In this document: piece after piece, positions 9,358-17,554 of the stretch | Position numbering within the stretch: the first letter of the stretch is position 1 | Layout: each line of letters begins with the position of its first letter | Origin: Bacteroidota bacterium | GTDB taxonomy: Bacteria; Bacteroidota; Bacteroidia; Flavobacteriales; Weeksellaceae | Direction of reading: 5' to 3' | Assembly: GCA_023461035.1 (NCBI GenBank) | Contig: JAEWOD010000005.1 | Span: 19,811 to 83,810 of the forward strand | Length of the DNA: 64,000 nt | The notes under the pieces: model-generated | Database searches by the model: none | Seen by the model: only the letters and a program-made list of their open reading frames with translations | Told to the model about the DNA's origin: nothing | Translations under genes and position numbers: made by a program

Positions 9358-10662
9358 TTAAGAAAATACGGCAGGATCATCCTCAGGTTGCCCTTTTTTG
9401 CCTTTATAAGGACGAATAATCAAGCGCACGCTTTTGTTGTATTGGAAATATTGAATTACCCAATTCATCAATGCAACTACTTTATTTCGGAATCCGACTA
9501 AAGAAACCAAATGCACAAACATCCATACGAACCACGCAAACCATCCGGCAAATTTCCATCCGGGCAAATCTACAACCGCTTTGTCACGACCGATTGTTGC
9601 CATGGAGCCTTTGTCTTTGTAGTTGAAAGGTTTCATAGCTTTTTTTTCTTTTAAATTGTCAAAATTTTCTGCTAATAATTTTCCTTGTTGGATTGCAACC
9701 TGAGCCACCATCGGATCTCCTTTCGGGTTTTCTTGTGTAATCATCAGCGCTACATCTCCCAAAGCGAAAACATTTTCAAAACCTTTGATCTGATTGAATT
9801 CGTTGACTACATAACGACCTCCTACGATTACGCCTTCTTCGTCGATCCCGGGGATCAGCGTTCCTTTTACACCTGCCGCCCAAATAAGCGTTGTGGCTTC
9901 AAAAGGACGTTTGTCGGTGGTGATGACTTTTCCGTCATAATCTTTTACCATCATATCAAACCAAACCTGAACACCCAACTCTTCCAAATATTTAAAAGCT
10001 TTTGCCGAAGCATTCTCAGACATGGTCGGTAAAAGCCGGTCAGCACCCTGAATCAAATGAACATTCATTCTACGGATATCCAAATCAGGATAATCATGTG
10101 GTAGTACGTGTTTTTTTAATTCTCCCATGGCACCGGCTAATTCAACTCCGGTTGGTCCTCCGCCGACAATGACGTAATTCATCAACCTTGATCGTTCGTC
10201 CAAATCATTGGTCAATAAAGCTTTTTCCAAATTCTGAAGAATCAAGCTTCTCAAATCCAAAGCCTCGGGAATAGATTTCATCGGCATTGCATTTGCCTCG
10301 ATATTTTTATTGCCATAATAATTTGTATCCGAGCCTGTTGCAATTACCAAATAATCATAATGAATACTTCCAATGTTGGTGGAAACGGTTTGTTCATTTG
10401 TGTTGATGGAACTTACATCGGCAATCCGGAAATAAAAATTCTCCTTTCCGGCAAAAACCTGTCGTATGGCGTGCGCAATGGAATCAGGCTCCAAACCAGC
10501 GGTTGCAACCTGATAAAGCAAAGGTTGGAAAGCATGGTAATTATGCTTATCTAGCAATACTACCTGGTAATCTTTGGTTGAGAGTTTTTTTGCCAGCCTA
10601 AGTCCACCGAAACCACCCCCAATCACGACAATTCTTTTTAAATTAATATCCGGAATATTCAT
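9358..10662 (-). CDS. ndh: Type II NADH dehydrogenase (NDH-2)
   Basis: 434 residues. Single-subunit, non-proton-pumping NADH:quinone oxidoreductase. The FAD-binding GGGFGGL motif is at residues 15-21, followed by the diagnostic HNYHAFQPLLYQVATAGL segment. The NAD-binding VGGGPTGVELAGAM motif lies around 165. The FALGDVA FAD motif and an amphipathic, Trp-rich membrane-binding C-terminus (GWFAWFVWMFVHLV) are present. It heads the minus-strand run down to 6205. The respiratory role at the inner membrane is established for the family. Confidence 0.94.
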   Translation of the reverse strand: MNIPDINLKRIVVIGGGFGGLRLAKKLSTKDYQVVLLDKHNYHAFQPLLYQVATAGLEPDSIAHAIRQVFAGKENFYFRIADVSSINTNEQTVSTNIGSIHYDYLVIATGSDTNYYGNKNIEANAMPMKSIPEALDLRSLILQNLEKALLTNDLDERSRLMNYVIVGGGPTGVELAGAMGELKKHVLPHDYPDLDIRRMNVHLIQGADRLLPTMSENASAKAFKYLEELGVQVWFDMMVKDYDGKVITTDKRPFEATTLIWAAGVKGTLIPGIDEEGVIVGGRYVVNEFNQIKGFENVFALGDVALMITQENPKGDPMVAQVAIQQGKLLAENFDNLKEKKAMKPFNYKDKGSMATIGRDKAVVDLPGWKFAGWFAWFVWMFVHLVSLVGFRNKVVALMNWVIQYFQYNKSVRLIIRPYKGKKGQPEDDPAVFS

Positions 10663-10758
10663 TTTTTTTTATTTTCTAATTTAGAAATCAGAGGTTAGAA
10701 GAACCTATGATTCATTTTGTTTTTAATTTATATAATTATGATTTTCAATTATTTTCCA

Positions 10759-10800
10759 ATTACTAATCACTAATTACTCATTACTCATTACTCATTACTT
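10759..10800. repeat. Heptanucleotide tandem repeat, ATTACTC type, six units
   Basis: Six consecutive 7-base units (ATTACTA, ATCACTA, three ATTACTC, ATTACTT). The last unit contains the stop codon of the peptide-binding lipoprotein gene. The reverse complement of the unit (about AGTRAWT) is the same family as the array at 21751-21834. Confidence 0.85.
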
Positions 10801-12396
10801 TCCCTCTTTATACACCTGAGTCAAGTCCAATAATTTGACGGGACTCATCGTAAACCCTTTTATGTTTTTTTGCAGAAAAATACTGGTTTGATCATAAAAC
10901 AAAGGCACGATAGGTGCTGATTTCATCATCAAACTATCCATTTCTCTATAGATTTTTTCCCGTTTTTTGTCATCACTTATTTTAAACGAATTCAAATACA
11001 ACTGGTCAAATTTTTCATTTTTATAATGCGAATAATTTGGTCCTTCCGGCGCAAAATTCTTGCTGTAATACAGCGAAAGAAAGTTTTCGGCATCGGGATA
11101 ATCCGCTCCCCAATTGGCTCTGAAAAACTGAAATTTACCGGTTGCTTTTCCATCACGCATCGTCGGTCCGGGCACGACGTTTATCTCAATATCCAAGCCA
11201 ATTTTGGCCATTTGAGCCTGAATGTACTCACATATATCGGCATATTCCTGAACGGTTGTCAATTGAATTACAGGCAGTTTCCCTTTTTCTTTTTGGAATT
11301 CTTTGATCAACTCGCGTGCTTTTTGTGGCTGATAAGTGTATCCGGCATTTTCATTGAATCCGGGAAGACCTTTCGGGACGAATCCGCCTTCAGCTGCCGT
11401 AGCCACCCCGTTCATCATGTATTTGACCATTTTGGGTTTGTCGATTCCGTAATTGATGGCCTGTCTTAATTTTTCATTAACCGGATTTCCGCCATCCAGA
11501 TAAAAACACAAATAAACCGTACTCAGATAATCATATTTATGCAAATCCAAAATGTCGGTATATTTTGGATTTAATTCGCCCAGAGGTGTCAAAATTTCAT
11601 TTTTATAGGAAGGATCTAAATCGGCCATCATATCCAGATTTCCCTGAATGAGTTGTAGAAATTCGCTGTGTTTTTCAGGTAAAAAAGTCATAGAAACCGC
11701 TTCCAAATAGGGAAGAGCATTTCCTTTTTCGTCTTTTTCAAAATACAAAGGATTTTTTCTAAGGACTAATTTCACATTGTCCTCCCAAAGCTTATACTGA
11801 AATGGCCCGGTTCCAATCGGGTTTTTTCTGAATTCTTCCTGACCGTTTTCAAACATTTCTTTCGGAACAACCGAACAATATTTCATACTCAGCAACCCCA
11901 AAAAAGGAGGGAAGGGTTCTTTCAGATTAATTTGGAAAACGGAATCATTAAGCGCATTAAATTTTTCCACATTGTTTAAAACCCAGCTTCCGGCGCCGCC
12001 TACGGCCGGATCGGTTAACCGATTAAAACTATATTCAAAGTCGGAAGCATTTACGAGCCGTGTGGAATCCTTTCCAAAAACCGGATGTTTATGAAAGTAA
12101 ACATCATTTCTTAAAGTAAATGTATAAGTCTTTCCATCTTCTGAAATTTCCCAGCTTTTGGCGATGTCCGATACTATTTGCAAACTATCGTTGAGCTTCA
12201 CCAAACTATTGTACATCAGGTTACAAACCCAGTTGTTGGCTTGTGTCCGGGCAAACGTAGGATCAAGTGAAGAAATATTGTCATAGCGGTTTAGACGGAA
12301 AATTTTAGAGTCGTCAATTTCTTGTTTTTCGGAACAAGCCGTAAAAATCAAACAAGTTAAAACTCCACAAAAAATCAGGTTAAAATACCGAATCAT
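10795..12396 (-). CDS. Peptide/oligopeptide ABC transporter substrate-binding lipoprotein (SBP_bac_5)
   Basis: 533 residues. A type II signal sequence ends in LIFTAC, giving a lipidated Cys21. The mature protein follows the DppA/OppA pattern: YDNISSLDPTFARTQ near the start, IAKSWEISEDGKTYTFTLR, the IGTGPFQY motif, and LRQAINYGIDKP. Length matches the family (about 500-550). No permease or ATPase genes adjoin it, so it either serves a transporter encoded elsewhere or acts alone. The frame ends inside a heptamer repeat array. Confidence 0.9.
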   Translation of the reverse strand: MIRYFNLIFCGVLTCLIFTACSEKQEIDDSKIFRLNRYDNISSLDPTFARTQANNWVCNLMYNSLVKLNDSLQIVSDIAKSWEISEDGKTYTFTLRNDVYFHKHPVFGKDSTRLVNASDFEYSFNRLTDPAVGGAGSWVLNNVEKFNALNDSVFQINLKEPFPPFLGLLSMKYCSVVPKEMFENGQEEFRKNPIGTGPFQYKLWEDNVKLVLRKNPLYFEKDEKGNALPYLEAVSMTFLPEKHSEFLQLIQGNLDMMADLDPSYKNEILTPLGELNPKYTDILDLHKYDYLSTVYLCFYLDGGNPVNEKLRQAINYGIDKPKMVKYMMNGVATAAEGGFVPKGLPGFNENAGYTYQPQKARELIKEFQKEKGKLPVIQLTTVQEYADICEYIQAQMAKIGLDIEINVVPGPTMRDGKATGKFQFFRANWGADYPDAENFLSLYYSKNFAPEGPNYSHYKNEKFDQLYLNSFKISDDKKREKIYREMDSLMMKSAPIVPLFYDQTSIFLQKNIKGFTMSPVKLLDLTQVYKEGK

Positions 12397-12440
12397 TTGG
12401 CTAAGATAATTCGATTTTATGGAGAAAAAAAGGATTTAAA

Positions 12441-12806
12441 TCAACTTATATACATAGATAAAAGCGCAATTCCGGCCGGAACCAATTGGACGATAAAAAT
12501 CTTTTTACTGGCTGTGATTCCACCATAGAGCCCGGCAACTACCACACAAACCAAAAAGAAAACGGCTACGTTTTGTTGCCAGATAAAATTTTTAATCAAC
12601 AAAGACCAAATCAATCCGGCTGCGAGAAATAAATTGTACAAACCTTGATTAGCCGCTAGTCCTTTGGTGTAAGGAAAAACTTCAGCGGGCATTTTCTTCC
12701 CGAATGATTTTTTACCGATGGTGTTCCAGGCAAACATCTCAAAGTAGAAAATATACAAATGGATGACGATAACAACCCCAACAAAAACTTTGGTCAATAA
12801 ATCCAT
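12441..12806 (-). CDS. DUF1304 membrane protein
   Basis: 121 residues, almost wholly hydrophobic with four predicted membrane helices. The order matches DUF1304: a first helix (KVFVGVVIVIHLYIFYFEMFAW), a loop with FPYTKGLAANQGLYNLFLAAG, then two further helices around LVCVVVAGLYGG and IVQLVPAGIALLSMYI. The conserved NQGxYNxFLAAG motif is the family signature. Function is unknown. It starts 70 bases from the divergent ypdA gene. Confidence 0.88.
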   Translation of the reverse strand: MDLLTKVFVGVVIVIHLYIFYFEMFAWNTIGKKSFGKKMPAEVFPYTKGLAANQGLYNLFLAAGLIWSLLIKNFIWQQNVAVFFLVCVVVAGLYGGITASKKIFIVQLVPAGIALLSMYIS

Positions 12807-12824
12807 AATTCATGATTATACATT

Positions 12825-12832
12825 CAAAAATA
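12825..12832 (-). promoter_or_regulatory. -7 box TATTTTTG ahead of DUF1304 gene
   Basis: On the minus strand this reads TATTTTTG, an exact TAnnTTTG match, ending 18 bases before the ATG at 12806. No clear TTG -33 element. Confidence 0.4.
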
Positions 12833-12864
12833 GTAATTTATTATGTAAGATTTATGGTTCTTCC

Positions 12865-12872
12865 TAACTTCG
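12865..12872 (+). promoter_or_regulatory. -7-like box TAACTTCG ahead of ypdA
   Basis: TAnnTTCG variant ending only four bases before the ATG at 12877, so a transcript from it would be leaderless or nearly so. The longer string TTCCTAACTTCG recurs before pncB at 55701. Confidence 0.45.
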
Positions 12873-12876
12873 CAAG

Positions 12877-13848
12877 ATGCAAACTGAATTTGATGTAGTT
12901 ATCATCGGAGCCGGTCCGATCGGGATGGCTTGTGCAATTGAAGCCAAACGGAAAAACCTGAAATATCTGATCATCGAAAAAGGTGCGTTGGTTAATAGTT
13001 TGTACAATTATCCGTTGTATATGACTTTCTTTTCAACGGCTGAAAGGTTGGAAATCGGTGGGATTCCCTTTGCAAATATTACTTCTAAACCCGGACGGCA
13101 GGAAGCCTTGGAATATTATAGGAGAATTCAGCAGTATTTTGAACTGAATATTCATCTGTATGAAGAAGTTTTAAATATTAAATCAAAAGATGAACTAAAA
13201 TTTATAAAAACCAATCAATCAGCATACTATTCTAAAAATATAATCATCGCAACCGGATTTTATGATATTCCAATTTACCTGAATATTCCGGGCGAAAATT
13301 TGCCCAAAGTTTCGCATTATTTTAAAGAAGCACATCCTTATGCAGGACAAAAAATTCTGGTTGTGGGTGCCAATAATTCTTCGGTTGATGCAGCGTTGGA
13401 ATGTTGGAGAAAGGGAGCTGATGTGACGATGGTAATCCGCAAAGGAGAGATTCATCATCGGGTGAAATATTGGGTCAAACCGGACATTGAAAACCGGATT
13501 GCGGAAGGAAGTATCAAGGCATATTTTTATTCCAATTTAACTTCGATTCATGAGAAATCCGTTAGCATTCAAACTCCCGAAGGAGAAATTGAAATCGAGA
13601 ATGATTTTGTGTTGGCACTGACGGGTTATCGACCGAATTTTGAATTTCTGGAATCATGTGGAATTGAACTTTCCGATGATGGGCTTTTCATCCCCAATTA
13701 TAATCCCGAAACCATGGAAACCAATGTTCCGGGGATTTATCTGGCCGGTGTGGTTTGTGGCGGAATGGAGACCCACAAATGGTTCATCGAAAATTCAAGG
13801 ATGCATGCGGAGATGATTTTGGGGGATGTTTTGGAGAAATCTGTTTGA
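12877..13848 (+). CDS. ypdA: YpdA-family putative bacillithiol disulfide reductase
   Basis: 323-residue flavin-dependent NAD(P) oxidoreductase. FAD-binding GAGPIGMACAIEA is at residues 11-23. The YpdA-specific segment LYNYPLYMTFFSTAERLEIGGIPF follows; these enzymes lack the CxxC of thioredoxin reductase. A second dinucleotide motif (VVGANNSSVDAAL) lies near 165. The C-terminal VPGIYLAGVVCGGMETHKWFIENSR segment is characteristic. By homology it recycles bacillithiol disulfide, implying bacillithiol use, although no bsh genes are in the window. A terminator-like hairpin follows at 13863. Confidence 0.88.
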   Translation: MQTEFDVVIIGAGPIGMACAIEAKRKNLKYLIIEKGALVNSLYNYPLYMTFFSTAERLEIGGIPFANITSKPGRQEALEYYRRIQQYFELNIHLYEEVLNIKSKDELKFIKTNQSAYYSKNIIIATGFYDIPIYLNIPGENLPKVSHYFKEAHPYAGQKILVVGANNSSVDAALECWRKGADVTMVIRKGEIHHRVKYWVKPDIENRIAEGSIKAYFYSNLTSIHEKSVSIQTPEGEIEIENDFVLALTGYRPNFEFLESCGIELSDDGLFIPNYNPETMETNVPGIYLAGVVCGGMETHKWFIENSRMHAEMILGDVLEKSV

Positions 13849-13862
13849 TGGTCTTTGCAAAT

Positions 13863-13910
13863 AAAACCTCCAAGGTTATTTTCATGCCGTAGATAAACCT
13901 TGGAGGTTAT
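13863..13910. terminator. Bidirectional terminator hairpin (AACCTCCAAGGTT arms)
   Basis: Perfect 13-base arms at 13865-13877 and 13896-13908 separated by 18 bases, flanked by A- and T-rich ends. It lies between ypdA (+) and the convergent small membrane protein gene (-), so it can serve both. The arm sequence resembles the cphA terminator stem at 49544. Confidence 0.75.
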
Positions 13911-13911
13911 T

Positions 13912-14118
13912 TTATAATTTTCTAATAAAAATGATACAGGAAATTATTGATAAAATAAAAATTCCGATTGTTCCAAATATTATCATAGTCAACCATATGT
14001 TAACATTATGCATGCCCGGCATAAATTGAATTAATAGATATTCCGAAATTGAAATAAAAATCAATGTCAAAATCAGAAATAAACTTAAATGAATTAAAAT
14101 AATTTTCCGTTTAGTCAT
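13912..14118 (-). CDS. Small two-helix membrane protein, unknown function
   Basis: 68 residues: a basic N-terminus (MTKRKIILIH), then a hydrophobic helix (LSLFLILTLIFISISEYLLIQF), a short loop with MPGMHN, and a second helix (LTMIIFGTIGIFILSIISCIIF) ending in RKL. Composition and the ATG at 14118 support a real gene, but no family is recognised. It lies between ypdA's terminator and the oxygenase gene, which ends 18 bases upstream on the same strand. Confidence 0.55.
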   Translation of the reverse strand: MTKRKIILIHLSLFLILTLIFISISEYLLIQFMPGMHNVNIWLTMIIFGTIGIFILSIISCIIFIRKL

Positions 14119-14136
14119 TTTATTATAGAAGCTAAT

Positions 14137-15090
14137 CTACTTTATCAACCCTATCTCCCTCAATCTTTGTGTCAGAAATTCACCGGCAGTGATGTCGTCA
14201 AACTGTTTCGGGTTTTCATCATCGATACAATTTTCCAAAACATCCAGTTTCATTTCGCTGATCGGATGCATAAAAAACGGAATGGAAAAACGAGGTTTTC
14301 CCCATTCTTCCTTAGGTGGATTTACGACTTGGTGAATAGTTGATTTCAGTTTGTTGTTCGTATGTCGAGAAAGCATATCGCCTACGTTGATGACTAATTC
14401 GTCCGGCTCGGCAATCGCATCCACCCAAACGCCGTCTTTGCGTAAAACCTGTAAACCGCCTGCCGAAGCACCCATCAGTAGCGTAATCAGGTTGATGTCG
14501 CCATGCGCACCTGCACGAACAGCACCTTTTGGTTCTTCTTTAATGGGCGGATAATGGATCGGTCGTAAAATGGAATTTCCGTTTTTCACTTTGTCGTCAA
14601 AATAAAATTCGTCCAAACCTAAATACAAAGCCAATGCACGAAGCACATAAATCCCTGTTTTTTCCAATTGTTGATAGGTTTCTTTTCCGGCTGTATTGAA
14701 TTCCGGGACTTCACTGACTTCCACATTTTCCGGATAATCGTATTTCTGTTTTTCCGATTCGTCTACATATTGCCCGAAATGCCAAAACTCTTTCAAATCA
14801 CCTTCAGGTTTATCTTTAGCGTGTTCTTTTCCAAAGGAAGTATAACCGCGTTGTCCACCGATTCCGGCGATTTCATATTTTTCTTTGGTTTCAACCGGAA
14901 GGGCAAAAAAATCTTTTACACCGGTGTATAATCTGTCCACTAATTCGTCTGAAAGAAAATGCCCTTTTAGAGCTACAAAACCGATGTCTTCATAAGCTTT
15001 TCCGATTTCGTTTACGAATTTTTGCTTTCTTGCAGGATCATTTGAAATAAAGTCATTCAGATCGACTGAAGGAATACCGTTATTTTTCAT
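14137..15090 (-). CDS. Isopenicillin N synthase-like 2-oxoglutarate/Fe(II) oxygenase
   Basis: 317 residues. The iron facial triad is H196, D198 (GAHGDINLITLL) and H253 (STIHQVVNPP). The co-substrate RxS pair is R267/S269 (RFSIPFF). N-terminal DIGFVALKGH and RGYTSFGKEHA are typical of the DIOX_N domain. The family name comes from isopenicillin N synthase, but bacterial housekeeping homologues act on unknown substrates, and no beta-lactam genes are nearby. Cytosolic; no signal peptide. Confidence 0.87.
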   Translation of the reverse strand: MKNNGIPSVDLNDFISNDPARKQKFVNEIGKAYEDIGFVALKGHFLSDELVDRLYTGVKDFFALPVETKEKYEIAGIGGQRGYTSFGKEHAKDKPEGDLKEFWHFGQYVDESEKQKYDYPENVEVSEVPEFNTAGKETYQQLEKTGIYVLRALALYLGLDEFYFDDKVKNGNSILRPIHYPPIKEEPKGAVRAGAHGDINLITLLMGASAGGLQVLRKDGVWVDAIAEPDELVINVGDMLSRHTNNKLKSTIHQVVNPPKEEWGKPRFSIPFFMHPISEMKLDVLENCIDDENPKQFDDITAGEFLTQRLREIGLIK

Positions 15091-15203
15091 TTTTCAATTT
15101 ATTTTACCTAAAATTACTACAATTCTAGGAGAAATTTTTCAAATCAAATTAAAATTCTGTTAATTATCAGTGTCCAAGATTTTTACCAACTCAACTAATT
15201 TGT

Positions 15204-15211
15204 TATTTTTG
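15204..15211 (+). promoter_or_regulatory. -7 box TATTTTTG ahead of icd
   Basis: Exact TAnnTTTG match 41 bases before the ATG at 15253. A second near-match (GAACTTTG) lies at 15213-15220. No convincing TTG -33 element. Confidence 0.4.
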
Positions 15212-15252
15212 TGAACTTTGGAAAATTCAAAAATTGAAATACTTTATACATA

Positions 15253-16479
15253 ATGGAAAAAATTAAAGTTGTCAATCCCGTTGTGGATTTGGATGGAGAT
15301 GAAATGACACGCATCATTTGGCAGTTTATCAAAGATAAATTGATATTACCCTATTTGGACATCGACATCAAATATTATGATTTGGGAATGGAAAATAGGG
15401 ATGCAACCAATGATCAAGTGACCATAGATGCAGCTGAAGCTATCAAAAAGTACCATGTCGGAATCAAATGTGCAACGATTACACCGGACGAGGAGCGTGT
15501 AAAAGAATTTGGTTTAAAGAAAATGTGGAAATCTCCCAACGGAACGATTCGAAATATAGTAGGCGGAACAGTTTTCCGTGAGCCAATTATCATGAAAAAC
15601 GTTCCAAGATATGTTCAGGGCTGGACGCAGCCGATTGTCATCGGCCGTCACGCATTTGGAGACCAATACAAAGCAACTGATACGGTAATCAAAGGAAAAG
15701 GAAAATTCATCATGACTTTTCAGCCGGAAGACGGAGGAGAAGCGCAGTCTTGGGAAGTCTATGATTTCAAAGGAGATGGAGTTGCTATGGCAATGTACAA
15801 TACCGATGAATCTATCTACGGTTTTGCTCATTCTTCATTTCAAATGGCTTTGACAAAAAAATGGCCTTTGTATCTTTCAACCAAGAATACAATTTTGAAA
15901 GCTTATGACGGACGTTTTAAAGATATCTTTCAGGAAGTATATGAACAAAATTACAAAGCTAAATTCGAAGAATTAGGAATTACTTATGAACATCGTTTGA
16001 TTGACGATATGGTAGCTTCTGCCATGAAATGGAACGGCGGCTTTGTTTGGGCATGTAAAAATTATGACGGAGATGTTCAGTCCGATACAGTGGCACAAGG
16101 TTTTGGTTCCCTGGGATTGATGACTTCTGTTTTGGTTACACCAGACGGACAAACCGTAGAAGCGGAAGCTGCACACGGAACTGTAACCCGTCACTATCGT
16201 CAGCATCAACAAGGAAAAGAAACTTCTACCAATCCGATTGCTTCTATTTTTGCCTGGACCAGAGGTTTGGCGCACAGAGGAAAGTTAGATGATAATCAAG
16301 CTTTGATCAATTTCGCAGAAACTTTGGAGCAAGTTTGTATTGAAACGGTGGAAAGCGGGAAAATGACAAAGGATTTGGCGATGTTGGTTCATGGCGATGC
16401 GATGACACAAAAAGATTATTTAAATACACAGGAATTTTTGAATGCTTTGGACGAAGGTTTGAAAGCTAAATTAGCCTGA
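15253..16479 (+). CDS. icd: NADP-dependent isocitrate dehydrogenase, eukaryote-type
   Basis: 408 residues. TCA-cycle enzyme converting isocitrate to 2-oxoglutarate with NADPH formation. It belongs to the homodimeric type II group: VVDLDGDEMTRIIW at the N-terminus, the substrate loop SPNGTIRN (positions ~95-102), GWTQPIVIGRHAFGDQYKATD, and AHGTVTRHYRQH near the cofactor site. Length equals human IDH1-type enzymes (about 410), not E. coli Icd. A strong terminator follows at 16499. Confidence 0.95.
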   Translation: MEKIKVVNPVVDLDGDEMTRIIWQFIKDKLILPYLDIDIKYYDLGMENRDATNDQVTIDAAEAIKKYHVGIKCATITPDEERVKEFGLKKMWKSPNGTIRNIVGGTVFREPIIMKNVPRYVQGWTQPIVIGRHAFGDQYKATDTVIKGKGKFIMTFQPEDGGEAQSWEVYDFKGDGVAMAMYNTDESIYGFAHSSFQMALTKKWPLYLSTKNTILKAYDGRFKDIFQEVYEQNYKAKFEELGITYEHRLIDDMVASAMKWNGGFVWACKNYDGDVQSDTVAQGFGSLGLMTSVLVTPDGQTVEAEAAHGTVTRHYRQHQQGKETSTNPIASIFAWTRGLAHRGKLDDNQALINFAETLEQVCIETVESGKMTKDLAMLVHGDAMTQKDYLNTQEFLNALDEGLKAKLA

Positions 16480-16498
16480 TTTAAATTTAGAGCATAAA

Positions 16499-16535
16499 GA
16501 AAAGGGGCTTCTCATCTGAGAACCCCCTTTCTTTA
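16499..16535. terminator. Bidirectional terminator between icd and 16559 gene
   Basis: Long stem AAAGGGG-C-TTCTCA / TGAGAA-C-CCCCTTT with a 2-base loop at 16502-16530, followed by CTTTATT. It sits between convergent genes and could stop both transcripts. Confidence 0.85.
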
Positions 16536-16558
16536 TTAAAAGTGGTATCTAAAATAAC

Positions 16559-17419
16559 TTATTGTGTTATTGTAATTGAATCATCAAAGGCTTTAACATC
16601 TTTTACTTCAAATTCTTGTGTTGTTGGGTTTTGTTCCCCTAACAAAATATATGGATAATAAGTTCCTGCAGGAGGATTGGTTTCTGAAGCCCAAGATGTA
16701 ACATAAGTTTGACCTGATTTTACATCGCCGGCAGCTAATCCCGGAATATCTACTGAAGAATAAACTGTACCTATAAATTCTGGATTATTTAGGTCAAATG
16801 GTTTCGGTGCCAAATACACCATCAATCTCAATGAATTAGAGGTTGCGGTTCCTTTATTATTCAAAGTTCCACCTGTAAGGGTGATTGCTTTGTTTTCTAA
16901 ATTCATGTCAAATTTCCAAGCTCCGTCAAAACCTACTGTTCTTTGAAAACCTGAATTGTTCACTTTTGAAGTTGCAGAATAGGTGGTCGTATCTTTCACC
17001 ACGATTTCTTTTCCTTCCGCCAAGGCAATTTCTGCTTCCGTTTTCTCAGCGGCTACTTTTTTTTCTTCTACAGCGGTTGCAGCATTTTCTTTAGCGACTT
17101 CCACCTCATTTAAAGGTGCGGTGTCAGAAACATTTTTTGTTTTATCTTTTTTGACTTTTTTTCCCTTTTCTTTTACAGCTTCAGATGAAACCTCACTTCC
17201 TTTTGCTGAAGTAACTTTTGTAGGATCTGATTTTACTTGAATTTCTTTTCCTTGCTCAATGGCTTCAATTGCTTCTGATTTTTCAGATGCAACTTCCTTT
17301 TCCTCTACTGCTGTGGCAGCGTTTTCCTTTTTTACTTCTGTTGGAGACAAAGGTTTTTCTTGACTAAATCCAGTATAAGAAAATCCAAACATCACCAACA
17401 ATAAAAATACTCGTTTCAT
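16559..17419 (-). CDS. Secreted protein: duplicated Ala/Glu-rich helix repeat plus beta domain shared with the 18638 protein
   Basis: 286 residues with a signal peptide (KRVFLLLVMFGFSYTGFSQ). Residues 28-63 and 107-142 are near-copies: both contain KENAATAVEEK and end in GK(E)I-V-K. The repeats are likely helical or coiled coil, separated by a Lys-rich linker (KEKGKKVKKDKTK). Residues 166-284 form a beta-rich domain with W168, GGTLNNKG, LMVYLAPK and NPPAGTYYPY. The same layout occurs twice in the secreted protein at 18638-19564. No family recognised. Possible roles are surface or periplasmic binding, but nothing in the sequence proves it. Confidence 0.75.
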   Translation of the reverse strand: MKRVFLLLVMFGFSYTGFSQEKPLSPTEVKKENAATAVEEKEVASEKSEAIEAIEQGKEIQVKSDPTKVTSAKGSEVSSEAVKEKGKKVKKDKTKNVSDTAPLNEVEVAKENAATAVEEKKVAAEKTEAEIALAEGKEIVVKDTTTYSATSKVNNSGFQRTVGFDGAWKFDMNLENKAITLTGGTLNNKGTATSNSLRLMVYLAPKPFDLNNPEFIGTVYSSVDIPGLAAGDVKSGQTYVTSWASETNPPAGTYYPYILLGEQNPTTQEFEVKDVKAFDDSITITQ

Positions 17420-17554
17420 AATTTATATTTTTTTTTATTTTTCAACTTTGCAGTAAAAAACAAAACCTATTCCATTAGTTCTTAACGATATGTTAAAATT
17501 TATAAATCTCTTGCTGGAACGGTTTTTGAAAGGGTATAATTAATCCAAATTTCT

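Noticed and set aside
17511..17540. TTGCTG-N18-TATAAT, an E. coli-type sigma-70 promoter ahead of the DUF3810 gene
   Set aside because: Bacteroidota primary sigma factors use TTG/TAnnTTTG; in AT-rich DNA this match may be chance.
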